DNA of 64,000 nt from DATHTC01 sp963746805 (GTDB lineage Bacteria; Actinomycetota; Thermoleophilia; Gaiellales; Gaiellaceae). Positions 34,817-41,935 of this stretch are shown one piece after another (position 1 is the stretch's first letter; the number at the start of each line of letters is the position of its first letter). The stretch covers positions 682,001 through 746,000 of the forward strand of contig CAVVCQ010000001.1 in the NCBI GenBank assembly GCA_963746805.1, in the 5' to 3' direction. Both the position numbers and the translations under genes were made by a program. Below the pieces are notes generated by a model that saw nothing but the letters and a program-made list of their open reading frames with translations, did no database searches and was not told where the DNA came from.

Positions 34817-36005
34817 GCGTATCTGGTTCGTCGGGATCGGCGGCGCCGGGCTCTCGGCATACGCGAAGCTCGCGCGCGCGTGGGGCGCGGAGGTCGGCGG
34901 GTGGGACCGGGTGCACACCCCGTACCTCGACGGCCTCGACGGCGTCGAGCTCGAGCTGGGCCCCGAGCCGGCGGGACGGGACGGGTGGGAGGTCGTGGTC
35001 TCGTCGGCGTACCGCGGCCGGGTCGAGGGGAAGACGCGGGCCGCGTTCCTCGCCGAGCTCGTCGCGGCGCAGCCGTCGATCGTCGTCTCCGGCGCGCACG
35101 GCAAGACGACGACGGCCGCGATGATCGCGTTCGTTCTCGACCGGCTCGGCCGTGATCCCGCGTTCGTCATCGGCGGCGACGTGCCACAGCTCGGCGGGAA
35201 CGCGCGCGCGGGGGAGGGCTGGCTCGTCGTCGAGGGCGACGAGTCCGACCGGACGGTCGAGGCGCTGCGCCCCGAGATAGCGGTCGTCCTCAACGTCGAT
35301 CTCGACCACCACACCGAGTTCGGCTCGCGCGCCGAGGTCGAGGCGATGTTCGACCGTTGGGTCGCCGACGTGCCCCGGGTGGTCCGAGGGGAGACGCTCG
35401 AGCCGGTGGACCTCGAGCTCGCGGTTCCCGGCGAGCACAACCGCCGGAACGCGGCGGCCGCCCTGGCCGCGCTGGAGCTTGCGGGCGTCGAGCGCGAGGA
35501 GGCGAAGCGGGTGCTGCCCGAGTTCGCCGGTGTCGGGCGTCGCTTCGAGCGGGTGGGCGAGGCAGGCGGCGTCGTGGTTGTGGACGACTACGCACACAAT
35601 GCGCGCAAGGTCGAGGCGGTCATTGCGGCCGCACGAGCGTTGTGCCGGTGTACACCTACATCGGCGGCGGTGTACACCGGCGTCGTCGTCCTCTTCCAGC
35701 CGCATCTCTACTCGAGGACGTTGCATTCGGCGCACGAACTCGGCACAGCCCTCGCCGAAGCCGACGCAGCCGTCGTGACCGACATCTACCGAGCGCGCGA
35801 GGAGCCTGTCCAGGGCGTGACCGGAAAGCTCGTCGTGGACGCGGCCCTCGACCGGCGACCGGGGATGCGCGTCGGGTATGCGCCGACGCTCGAGGACGCC
35901 GTCCAGATCCTGCTTCAGTGGGTGAGGCCCGGCACCCTCGTCCTGACGGTGGGCGCCGGTGATGTCGACCGGGCCGGCCCATTGCTGCTCGAGGCGCTCG
36001 GATGA
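34797..36005 (+). CDS. murC: UDP-MurNAc:L-alanine ligase MurC (with small palindromic insertion)
   Basis: MurC adds L-Ala to UDP-MurNAc. Seen are FVGIGGAGLSAYAKL, the P-loop VSGAHGKTTTAAMIAF, VVEGDESDRTV, HNRRNAAAALAAL, GVGRRFERVG, VVDDYAHNARKV, LFQPHLYSRT and VLTVGAGDVD, 402 residues. TTG start overlapping murG by 20 bp. Between VIAAARA and VVVLFQPH it has about 13 extra residues (LCRCTPTSAAVYTG) encoded by a perfect 13-bp inverted repeat (35644-35681). The insertion keeps the frame and sits in a loop before the C-terminal domain. The 3' end overlaps murB by 4 bp. Confidence 0.96.
   Translation: MPAFAGRRIWFVGIGGAGLSAYAKLARAWGAEVGGWDRVHTPYLDGLDGVELELGPEPAGRDGWEVVVSSAYRGRVEGKTRAAFLAELVAAQPSIVVSGAHGKTTTAAMIAFVLDRLGRDPAFVIGGDVPQLGGNARAGEGWLVVEGDESDRTVEALRPEIAVVLNVDLDHHTEFGSRAEVEAMFDRWVADVPRVVRGETLEPVDLELAVPGEHNRRNAAAALAALELAGVEREEAKRVLPEFAGVGRRFERVGEAGGVVVVDDYAHNARKVEAVIAAARALCRCTPTSAAVYTGVVVLFQPHLYSRTLHSAHELGTALAEADAAVVTDIYRAREEPVQGVTGKLVVDAALDRRPGMRVGYAPTLEDAVQILLQWVRPGTLVLTVGAGDVDRAGPLLLEALG
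35644..35681. repeat. Perfect 13-bp inverted repeat inserted in murC
   Basis: The left arm GCCGGTGTACACC (35644-35656) and right arm GGTGTACACCGGC (35669-35681) are exact reverse complements around a 12-bp spacer. Each arm also contains the self-palindrome GGTGTACACC. Within murC it falls exactly where the protein has extra residues compared with the usual family layout. Confidence 0.85.
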
Positions 36006-36877
36006 CGATCGAGGAGCACGTCGCGCTCTCCCGGTTCACGACCCTCGGCACCGGTGGCCCGGCGCGCTGGTTCGCGCGTCCTGAGACCGAGGCCGAGCTC
36101 GCCGATGCGCTCACCTTCGCCGCGGACCGCGGCATCGGCGTCTTCGTGGTCGGCCTCGGCTCGAACCTGCTCGTCGCGGACGACGGTGTGAATGGCCTGG
36201 TGCTGAAGCTGTCCGGCGGGCTCGCCGTGGTCGAGACGCGGGGCGAGCTGCTCGTGTGCGGTGGCGGCGCGCCGAACGCCGTGGCGCTGCACCGCGCGCG
36301 CGCCGCGGGCCTCGGCGGCTTCGAGTTCGCCTGCGCGATCCCCGGCACGGCCGGCGGTGGGGTCTGGATGAACGCCGGCGCGTACGGCGGTGACTGGCGC
36401 GCGATCATGGCGCGCGCCTACGTGGTCTCTGCGGACGGCGCCGGCTGGCGGACGCCGGACGAGCTCGGCATGTCCTACCGCCACTCCGACCTCGTGCACG
36501 GCGAGGTCGTGGCGCGAGTCGAGTTCCGCCTCCGTCCGCGGGACCCGGACGAGATCAAGGCCGAAGTCCGGGAGCTGAACACCACCCGCAAGGCGGCGCA
36601 GCCGACGAACCGGCGCACCTTCGGGAGCGTGTTCAAGAACCCCGAGCACGAGCTCACCGCCGGCCGCATGCTCGAGGCGTGCGGCCTCAAGGGCTACCGC
36701 GTCGGCGGCGCGCAGATCTCCCCGAAGCACGCGAACTTCATCGAGAACGCGGGGAACGCGCGCTCGGAGGAGGCGGTCGCCCTCATGACCGAGGCGCGGC
36801 GGCGGGCCCGGGAGCAGTTCGGGGTCGAGCTCCGTCACGAGGTCGAATTGCTCGGGTCGATCGAATCCCCCTTGTGA
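36002..36877 (+). CDS. murB: UDP-N-acetylenolpyruvoylglucosamine reductase MurB
   Basis: MurB is the FAD-dependent reductase that makes UDP-MurNAc. The 291 residues show RFTTLGTGGPARWFARPETEAEL, VVGLGSNLLVADDGVNGLVLKL (FAD-binding), FACAIPGTAGGGVWMNAGAYGG, YRHSDLV, TFGSVFKNP with the catalytic serine, and GGAQISPKHANFIEN with the C-terminal glutamate region. It overlaps murC by 4 bp and ends the contiguous run of mur genes; two unfamiliar genes follow before ftsQ. Confidence 0.97.
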   Translation: MTIEEHVALSRFTTLGTGGPARWFARPETEAELADALTFAADRGIGVFVVGLGSNLLVADDGVNGLVLKLSGGLAVVETRGELLVCGGGAPNAVALHRARAAGLGGFEFACAIPGTAGGGVWMNAGAYGGDWRAIMARAYVVSADGAGWRTPDELGMSYRHSDLVHGEVVARVEFRLRPRDPDEIKAEVRELNTTRKAAQPTNRRTFGSVFKNPEHELTAGRMLEACGLKGYRVGGAQISPKHANFIENAGNARSEEAVALMTEARRRAREQFGVELRHEVELLGSIESPL

Positions 36878-36913
36878 GGGAGAACCTTTTCGCAGGAACG
36901 AGCATCGTGTGAG

Positions 36914-37411
36914 GTGATGGAGGAGAACCACGAGTTCGGCTCGGGCCTCCGCGCACACCTCGGGTTCGAGTTCGCCGAACCGCTCGCACTCGAGACGCCG
37001 CCGCCGCCCGACCCGGTTCCGGAGCAGGACCCGCGCGAGGACGAGCTCGCGCAGCGGCTCGCGTTCCTCGCGGCCGCCGAGGACGCACTCGCCGAGCGCG
37101 AGCGCCAGATCGCCGAGCGGGAAGCGACGGCCGACCAGCGCGAGACGGACCTCGACCGGCACGAGCAGGCCGTCCAGACCGCCGTCGACGTTCGCCGGCT
37201 GTTGCGTCACCGCGCCGAGCAGCACGCGGATGGCGTCTGGCGGAGCTTCGAGGAAGCGATGCGGGCGACGATGCGCGACGGCTCGCCCGACCACGCGATG
37301 CGGATCGTGGCGGCGCGCGCGCTGCTCGCGGAGGCTTACACCGAGGCCGGCGGCGCGGCGCTCGAGGACGAGCTCGCCCAGCTGCGGGCCCGGCGGTCGG
37401 CGAACGCGTGA
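36914..37411 (+). CDS. Coiled-coil protein of unknown function in the dcw cluster
   Basis: The 165-residue protein (GTG 36914; ATG 36917 equally possible) has an acidic, Pro-rich N-terminus. A heptad-rich helix from about residue 45 to 105 follows (LAERERQIAEREATADQRETD, then VRRLLRHRAEQHADGVWRSF), then a conserved-looking end with DHAMRIVAARALLAEAYTEAGG. No TM or signal. Position between murB and ftsQ, and coupling by a 4-bp overlap to a small membrane protein, suggest a cell-division partner, perhaps DivIVA- or SepF-like in role. No homology is claimed. Confidence 0.72.
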   Translation: MMEENHEFGSGLRAHLGFEFAEPLALETPPPPDPVPEQDPREDELAQRLAFLAAAEDALAERERQIAEREATADQRETDLDRHEQAVQTAVDVRRLLRHRAEQHADGVWRSFEEAMRATMRDGSPDHAMRIVAARALLAEAYTEAGGAALEDELAQLRARRSANA

Positions 37412-37620
37412 TGAGCCGGCTCGTCGACCACTGCCGCCGTCTCGCCGACGAACGTGAGGTGAGGCTGGCGTCGCTGGCCGGCGTGCCGCTCCTCTGGGTC
37501 GCGATCGCCTGGCGCGACGTGTGGGCGCTGATCCTCACGCCGTTGACCGTCGTGGTGACCACACTCGTGCTCCGGTCGCTCGCGCGGCGTCGGCACAACG
37601 ACGACGAATTCGTCCTCTAG
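37408..37620 (+). CDS. Small membrane protein in the dcw cluster
   Basis: This 70-residue protein has a basic N-terminus (MSRLVDHCRRLADEREVRLA), one long or two short hydrophobic helices (LASLAGVPLLWVAIAW and VWALILTPLTVVVTTLVL), and an RRRHNDDEFVL tail. It starts 4 bp inside the coiled-coil gene, so the two are probably translated together. It ends 36 bp before ftsQ. I do not recognise it. A pair of a soluble coiled coil plus a membrane anchor would suit a septum-associated complex. Confidence 0.68.
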   Translation: MMSRLVDHCRRLADEREVRLASLAGVPLLWVAIAWRDVWALILTPLTVVVTTLVLRSLARRRHNDDEFVL

Positions 37621-37656
37621 GCGAGGACTCGAAGCCCCTCCGCCGAACCGGGGGCC

Positions 37657-38478
37657 GTGGCCTCCAACCGGAGAGGAACGTCGCGTGCCCGCACGGCCGT
37701 CGTCGCGCTGCCCGTCCGGCGCCCGGCCGGGCGCGTCGGGGCGATGCTCCCGTCGGGGCGCTCCGTCGCCGTCGGGCTCGGCCTGGTCGCGCTCGCCGTC
37801 GGCACCTACGCGCTCGCGCGGTCGACCTCTGCGTTCGCGGTCGAGGAGATCCGCGTCGAGGGCACGACGCCGGCCGTGGCGCGCCAGGTCCGGGCGGCGC
37901 TCGAGCACGACGTCGGGACGAGCCTGCTCGCGCTCGACCGCGACCTCGTGGCGCGCCTCGAGGCCCTGCCGGACGTGCGTACAGCGGTCTACGACCGGGC
38001 CTTCCCGCATACGCTCGTCGTGCGGGTCGAGCGGGAGGTACCCGCGGCAGTGCTCCGCCGTGGCCCCGAGTCGTGGCTCCTGTCGGAGCGCGGCCGGGTC
38101 CTCCGCTCCCTTCCTCGCGGACGGCATCCGCGGCTTCCGCGAGTGTGGGTCGCGGGCGGTCGCCCACTCGAGCCGGGCCAGCTGCTCCGGCGGCCGGGGG
38201 TCGCGCAGTCGGTGCTTGTCGTCCGGTCGCTTCCGTCCGACTTCCCGGTCGCCGTCCGCAGCGTCGCGGTGACGAACGGCGTCGCGCTCCTCGTCCTTGC
38301 GGGCGGGCTCGAGGTTCGCCTCGGCGCGCCGCGCGACGTCCCGCTGAAGCTCGCGGTCACGGCGGCGATCCTGCCCTCGCTGGCCGGCCGTGCCGAGGGC
38401 GGCCCGGACTACCTCGACGTCAGCGTTCCGGAGCGATCCGTCGCCGGTCTGAACCCTCAAGTCGGAGGTGAAGGTTGA
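37657..38478 (+). CDS. ftsQ: Cell-division protein FtsQ
   Basis: The 273-residue bitopic protein has a basic cytosolic tail, TM (SVAVGLGLVALAVGTYALA) and a POTRA domain (FAVEEIRVEGTTPAVARQVRAALEHDVGTSLLALD ... LPDVRTAVYDRAFPHTLVVRVERE). An FtsQ-type beta domain follows with VPAAVLRRGPESWLLSERGRVL. FtsQ links FtsL/DivIC to the divisome. GTG start at 37657. No ftsA is present between ftsQ and ftsZ, as in most actinobacteria. Confidence 0.93.
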   Translation: MASNRRGTSRARTAVVALPVRRPAGRVGAMLPSGRSVAVGLGLVALAVGTYALARSTSAFAVEEIRVEGTTPAVARQVRAALEHDVGTSLLALDRDLVARLEALPDVRTAVYDRAFPHTLVVRVEREVPAAVLRRGPESWLLSERGRVLRSLPRGRHPRLPRVWVAGGRPLEPGQLLRRPGVAQSVLVVRSLPSDFPVAVRSVAVTNGVALLVLAGGLEVRLGAPRDVPLKLAVTAAILPSLAGRAEGGPDYLDVSVPERSVAGLNPQVGGEG

Positions 38479-38512
38479 GGCTTGCGAGCCCCAGACATCG
38501 TGCTACCGTCCG

Positions 38513-38541
38513 TTGACAGCGGAGACAAGCGTCCGTACCCT
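38513..38541 (+). promoter_or_regulatory. Sigma-70-type promoter before ftsZ
   Basis: TTGACA (38513-38518), a 17-bp spacer and TACCCT (38536-38541) form a near-consensus housekeeping promoter in the 122-bp ftsQ-ftsZ gap. It predicts a leader of about 53 nt with AGAGG at 38587-38591 as the ribosome-binding site. ftsZ can therefore be transcribed independently of the long mur operon. Confidence 0.75.
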
Positions 38542-38600
38542 GAACCTCAACAGGACCCTCCGTTGCCCTTAACCTCGACGAGAGATAGAGGTCACACGCA

Positions 38601-39674
38601 GTGGCGATGAGCAGCCAGTCCGGGAATTTCCTCGCGGTCATCAAGGTCGTCGGAGTCGGCGGCGCGGGCACGAACGCCGTCTCGCGGATGGTCGACGCCG
38701 GTGTCACCGGCGTCGAGTTCGTCGCGGTGAACACCGATGCCCAGTCGCTGCAGATGGGCGAGTCCGACGTGAAGATCCATATCGGCTCGCAGGCGACGCG
38801 AGGCCTCGGCGCGGGCGCCGACCCGGCCGTCGGCCAGGCGGCGGCGCAGGAGTCGCGCGACGAGTTGAAGGAGTCGCTGAAGGGCGCCGACATGATCTTC
38901 ATCACTGCCGGCGAGGGCGGGGGCACCGGCACCGGCGCGGCCCCGATCATCGCCGAGCTCGCGAAGGACGAGCTCGGAGCCCTCACCGTCGGGGTCGTCA
39001 CGAAGCCGTTCGGCTTCGAGGGCCGCCTGCGCTCGGAGCGCGCCGAGGTCGGCACGCAGGAGCTGCGCGAGCACGTCGACACCCTGATCGTGATCGAGAA
39101 CGACCGTCTGCTCCAGGTGGTCGAGAAGAAGACCTCGGTCGTCGAGGCGTTCCGTATGGCGGACGACGTCCTCCGGCAGGGCGTCCAGGGGATCACGGAC
39201 CTGATCACCGTCCCGGGCCTCGTCAACCTCGACTTCGCGGACGTCCGGACGATCATGAGCGACGCCGGGTCGGCGCTCATGGGCATCGGCGTCGCCTCGG
39301 GCGAGAACCGCGCCGCCGAGGCCGCGCGCACCGCCGTCTCGTCGCCGCTGCTCGAGACGTCGATCGAGGGCGCGACCGGCATCCTCCTCAACGTGTCCGG
39401 CCCGACCGACGTCGGCCTGTTCGAGGTGAACGAGGCGGCCGAGGTCGTCACGGGCGCGGCCGATCAGAACGCGAACGTGATCTTCGGCGCCGTGATCGAC
39501 GACTCGCTCCGCGACGAGGTCAGGGTCACTGTGATCGCGACCGGTTTCGGCGAGCGTCGGCGCCGCCGGCGCCGCGAGTCGAGCGTCGGCGAGGCGCCGG
39601 TGCCGGCGACCGCGCAGCCGTTCGACGCCGAGCGCGACGTGCTCGACGTGCCGTCGTTCCTGCGCGACGAGTAG
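38601..39674 (+). CDS. ftsZ: Cell-division GTPase FtsZ
   Basis: FtsZ is the tubulin homologue that builds the division ring. The 357 residues show IKVVGVGGAGTNAVSRMV, FVAVNTDAQSL, the tubulin signature AGEGGGTGTGAAP, VVTKPFGFEGRLR and the T7 region NLDFADVRTIMSDAGSALMGIG. A short linker leads to the C-terminal peptide DVLDVPSFLRDE that docks membrane partners. GTG 38601 or ATG 38607 start. The linker is only about 30 residues. It closes the dcw cluster. Confidence 0.98.
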   Translation: MAMSSQSGNFLAVIKVVGVGGAGTNAVSRMVDAGVTGVEFVAVNTDAQSLQMGESDVKIHIGSQATRGLGAGADPAVGQAAAQESRDELKESLKGADMIFITAGEGGGTGTGAAPIIAELAKDELGALTVGVVTKPFGFEGRLRSERAEVGTQELREHVDTLIVIENDRLLQVVEKKTSVVEAFRMADDVLRQGVQGITDLITVPGLVNLDFADVRTIMSDAGSALMGIGVASGENRAAEAARTAVSSPLLETSIEGATGILLNVSGPTDVGLFEVNEAAEVVTGAADQNANVIFGAVIDDSLRDEVRVTVIATGFGERRRRRRRESSVGEAPVPATAQPFDAERDVLDVPSFLRDE

Positions 39675-39690
39675 AGCAAGGGCGCGCGGC

Positions 39691-39696
39691 TACGAT
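39691..39696 (+). promoter_or_regulatory. -10 box for the BolA-like/glutaredoxin pair
   Basis: TACGAT ends 6 bp before GTG 39703, predicting a leaderless transcript that separates bolA-grxD from ftsZ. There is no Shine-Dalgarno sequence before the GTG. Confidence 0.45.
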
Positions 39697-39702
39697 CCAG
39701 GC

Positions 39703-39936
39703 GTGTCGGCGGAGCTTCTCGAGGCGACCCTCCGGGACGCGTTCCCGGACGCGACCGAGCTCTCGGTCGTCGACCGCACCGGTGGCGGCGACCATTTCCA
39801 GGTGATCGTGGCGACGCCGCGATTCGCGGGGGTGCCGCTCGTCGAGCAGCACCGTGCGGTAAACGACGCCCTCGCCGAGCACTTCCGCGACGGCACCATC
39901 CACGAGCTGCGAATCCGGACGAAGGGGACGACATGA
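39703..39936 (+). CDS. BolA/IbaG-family protein
   Basis: This 77-residue protein has the BolA alpha-beta fold: LLEATLRDAFPDATELSVVDRTGGGDHFQVIVAT, then FAGVPLVEQHRAVNDALAEHF with the conserved RHRxV-like helix (here EQHRAVNDAL), ending IHELRIRTKG. BolA proteins pair with monothiol glutaredoxins to bind [2Fe-2S] clusters, and the very next gene, overlapping by 4 bp, is such a glutaredoxin. This makes an iron-sulfur trafficking module likely. GTG start. Confidence 0.92.
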   Translation: MSAELLEATLRDAFPDATELSVVDRTGGGDHFQVIVATPRFAGVPLVEQHRAVNDALAEHFRDGTIHELRIRTKGTT

Positions 39937-40307
39937 GCGAGCTGCGCAACCGCATCCAGGACGTGATCGACAACGAGCCGGTGGCGCTCTTCATGAAGGG
40001 GACGCCGCAGCTGGTCATGTGCGGCAACTCGTCGCGCGCACTCGAGGCGCTCCGTGCGCTCGGTGCGCCGGTCGCCGCCGTGAACATCCTGCCCGACCCC
40101 GAGATCCGCCAGGAGCTGTCGGTGATCTCGGGCTGGCCGACCATCCCGCAGGTCTTCGTGCGCGGCGAGCTGGTCGGCGGCGCCGACATCTGCGAGGAGC
40201 TGCTCGCGAGCGGCGAGCTGCAGGAGAAGCTGCACGACACTCTCGGCGACGACGCGCTGACGGGCGAGGAGCACGTCGTGGACGTGCTCGCACCGGCCAC
40301 GCGCTGA
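39933..40307 (+). CDS. Grx4-family monothiol glutaredoxin with a CGNS active site
   Basis: The 124-residue protein matches Grx4/GrxD: VIDNEPVALFMKGTPQ, the active site MCGNS with Cys near residue 30, ALGAPVAAVNILPDPEIRQEL, SGWPTIPQVFVRGELVGGADI and CEELLASGEL. The usual motif is CGFS; here Phe is Asn, which may change glutathione or cluster binding. A C-terminal extension of about 15 residues (GEEHVVDVLAPATR) is unusual. It is co-transcribed with the BolA gene. Confidence 0.93.
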   Translation: MSELRNRIQDVIDNEPVALFMKGTPQLVMCGNSSRALEALRALGAPVAAVNILPDPEIRQELSVISGWPTIPQVFVRGELVGGADICEELLASGELQEKLHDTLGDDALTGEEHVVDVLAPATR

Positions 40308-40486
40308 CGTCCCCGAAAACGGCACCGCCCCGGCTCGTGGGAACCGGGGCGGTGGACCGGGTCGTAGGGCTCCCAACCTGTCGGCCGGAGCCCCGAGGGC
40401 AGCCCGGATGTACCGCGCCACGCGAGGACGAAACGTCGCGCCCTTCACCTGCGGGCGCGCGCACGCGACCGACTAGCATCGCGTCG
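40308..40486 (+). other. Intergenic region with tandem hairpins before gcvT
   Basis: The 179-bp gap holds a perfect 11-bp stem (40323-40333/40344-40354, 10-nt loop) and a 7-bp stem GGGCTCC/GGAGCCC (40367-40373/40387-40393). A weaker GACG-AAA-CGTC hairpin and the -10 box of gcvT follow. The first stem, 15 bp past the grxD stop, may be a terminator, although no T-run follows it on the plus strand. I do not see a glycine riboswitch consensus. Confidence 0.5.
40474..40479 (+). promoter_or_regulatory. -10 box for the gcv operon, leaderless arrangement
   Basis: TAGCAT ends 7 bp before GTG 40487. This would start the mRNA at the gcvT initiation codon, leaving the upstream hairpins outside the transcript. 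That argues against riboswitch control of this promoter. Confidence 0.45.
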
Positions 40487-41540
40487 GTGCAGACGCTCCT
40501 GCGCACGCCGCTCCACGACCGCCACGTCGCCCTCGGCGCGCGCATGGTCCCGTTCGCAGGCTGGGAGATGCCCGTCCAGTACGAGGGCGTCATCCCGGAG
40601 CACCGTGCCGTCCGCACCGACGCAGGCGTCTTCGACGTCTCGCACATGGGCGAGCTCGAGGTCGAGGGCCCGCGGACGACCGAGCTGCTGCAGTCCGCTG
40701 CTCTCGAACGACCTCGCGAAGATCGGGCCGGGCCAGGCGCAGTACACACTGCTCACGAACGAGCGCGGCGGCATCGTCGACGACCTCATCGCGTACCAGC
40801 TCGACGAGTTCCGCTTCCTCCTGGTCGTCAACGCCTCGAACCGCGAGGACGACTTCGCCTGGCTGAAGGAGCGCGAGATCCGGGGCACCGAGGTCAGCGA
40901 CCGCTCGAACGAGTTCGGCCTGCTCGCCGTCCAGGGACCGCGTGCGATCGAGAGGCTCGGCCTGTCGGAGGCGCGGCCGTTCACGTTCGCCGAGGAGGAG
41001 CTCGGCGGCGTCCCGGTGATGGTGAACCGCACCGGCTACACGGGCGAGGACGGCTGCGAGCTCCTGTGCGACGCCGCCGACGCGCCGCTGCTGTGGGACT
41101 GGGTGGTCGCGCAGGGCGTGACTCCCTGCGGGCTCGGCGCCCGCGACAGCCTCCGGCTCGAGGTCTGCTACCCGCTGCACGGCAATGACATCGGTCCCGA
41201 CACCGACGCGATCTCCGCCGGCCTCGGCTGGGTGTGCGCTCTCGAGAAGGACTTCACCGGCGCGGAGGAGCTGCGCCGCGTCAAGGCAGAGGGCCCGCGG
41301 CGCCGGCTCGTCGCGTTCACGATGGAGGAGCGGGCGATCCCGCGGCACGGGATGGCGATCCGCGAGGGCGGCGAGGTCACGTCCGGCACGCACTCGCCGA
41401 TGCTCGACCAGGGCATCGGGATGGGGTACGTGGACGCGGCGTCTGCCGAGGCGGGCACCAGGATCACCATCGACGTCCGTGGCCGCGACCGCGCCGCGCG
41501 GATCGTTCCGAAGCCGATCTATCGAAAGGAGCGACCGTAG
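40487..41540 (+). CDS. gcvT: Glycine cleavage system T protein (one frame break)
   Basis: GcvT transfers the methylene group from the H-protein intermediate to tetrahydrofolate and releases ammonia. The N-terminal part has RTPLHDRHVALGARMVPFAGWEMPVQY and TDAGVFDVSHMGELEVEG; the rest has LSNDLAKIGPGQAQYTLLTNERGGIVDDLI, NASNREDDF, RTGYTGEDGCELLC, GLGARDSLRLEVCYPLHGNDI and SGTHSPMLDQGIGMGYV. The frame breaks near 40697 (TCCGCTG for TCGCTG); removing one base gives 350 residues. It overlaps gcvH by one base. Confidence 0.95.
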
Positions 41541-41935
41541 TGGCGGCAGCCGAGAGCTATCCCGAGGACCTGAAGTACCACCGCGAGCACGACTGGGCGC
41601 GAATCGACGGCGACGAGGCGGTGCTCGGGATCACCTGGTTCGCGCAGGACGCGCTCGGCGAGCTCGTTCACTTCGAGGCGCCGGAGGCCGGCGCGACCGT
41701 CACCGCCGGCGAGTCGTACGGGGAGGTCGAGTCCGTGAAGGCCGTCTCGGACGTGATCTCACCGCTCTCCGGCGAGGTGCTCGAGGTGAACGCGGCCGTG
41801 GTCGACGCGCCCGAGACCGTGAACGACGACCCGTACGGCGCGGGCTGGCTGATCCGCATCCGGATGAGCGACACGGCAGAGGCGGACGGGCTGCTCGACC
41901 TCGCGGCCTACCGCGAGGTGCTGGCCGACCAGTGA
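41540..41935 (+). CDS. gcvH: Glycine cleavage system H protein
   Basis: GcvH is the lipoylated shuttle protein of the glycine cleavage complex. The 131 residues show YPEDLKYHREHDWARIDGDEAVLGITWFAQDALGEL and the lipoyl-lysine hairpin YGEVESVKAVSDVISPLSGEV, with the modified Lys in ESVKAVSD. They end NDDPYGAGWLIRIRMSD. GTG start directly at the gcvT stop; a 4-bp overlap leads to gcvPA. A lipoyl synthase is not in the window. Confidence 0.97.
   Translation: MAAAESYPEDLKYHREHDWARIDGDEAVLGITWFAQDALGELVHFEAPEAGATVTAGESYGEVESVKAVSDVISPLSGEVLEVNAAVVDAPETVNDDPYGAGWLIRIRMSDTAEADGLLDLAAYREVLADQ

Noticed and set aside
40308..40486. Glycine riboswitch upstream of gcvT
   Set aside because: The expected tandem aptamer core is not recognisable, and the best promoter lies downstream of the hairpins.
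41874..41935. Possible frame break at the gcvH/gcvPA junction
   Set aside because: Both proteins are complete and the 4-bp overlap (GTGA) is a normal coupled start.
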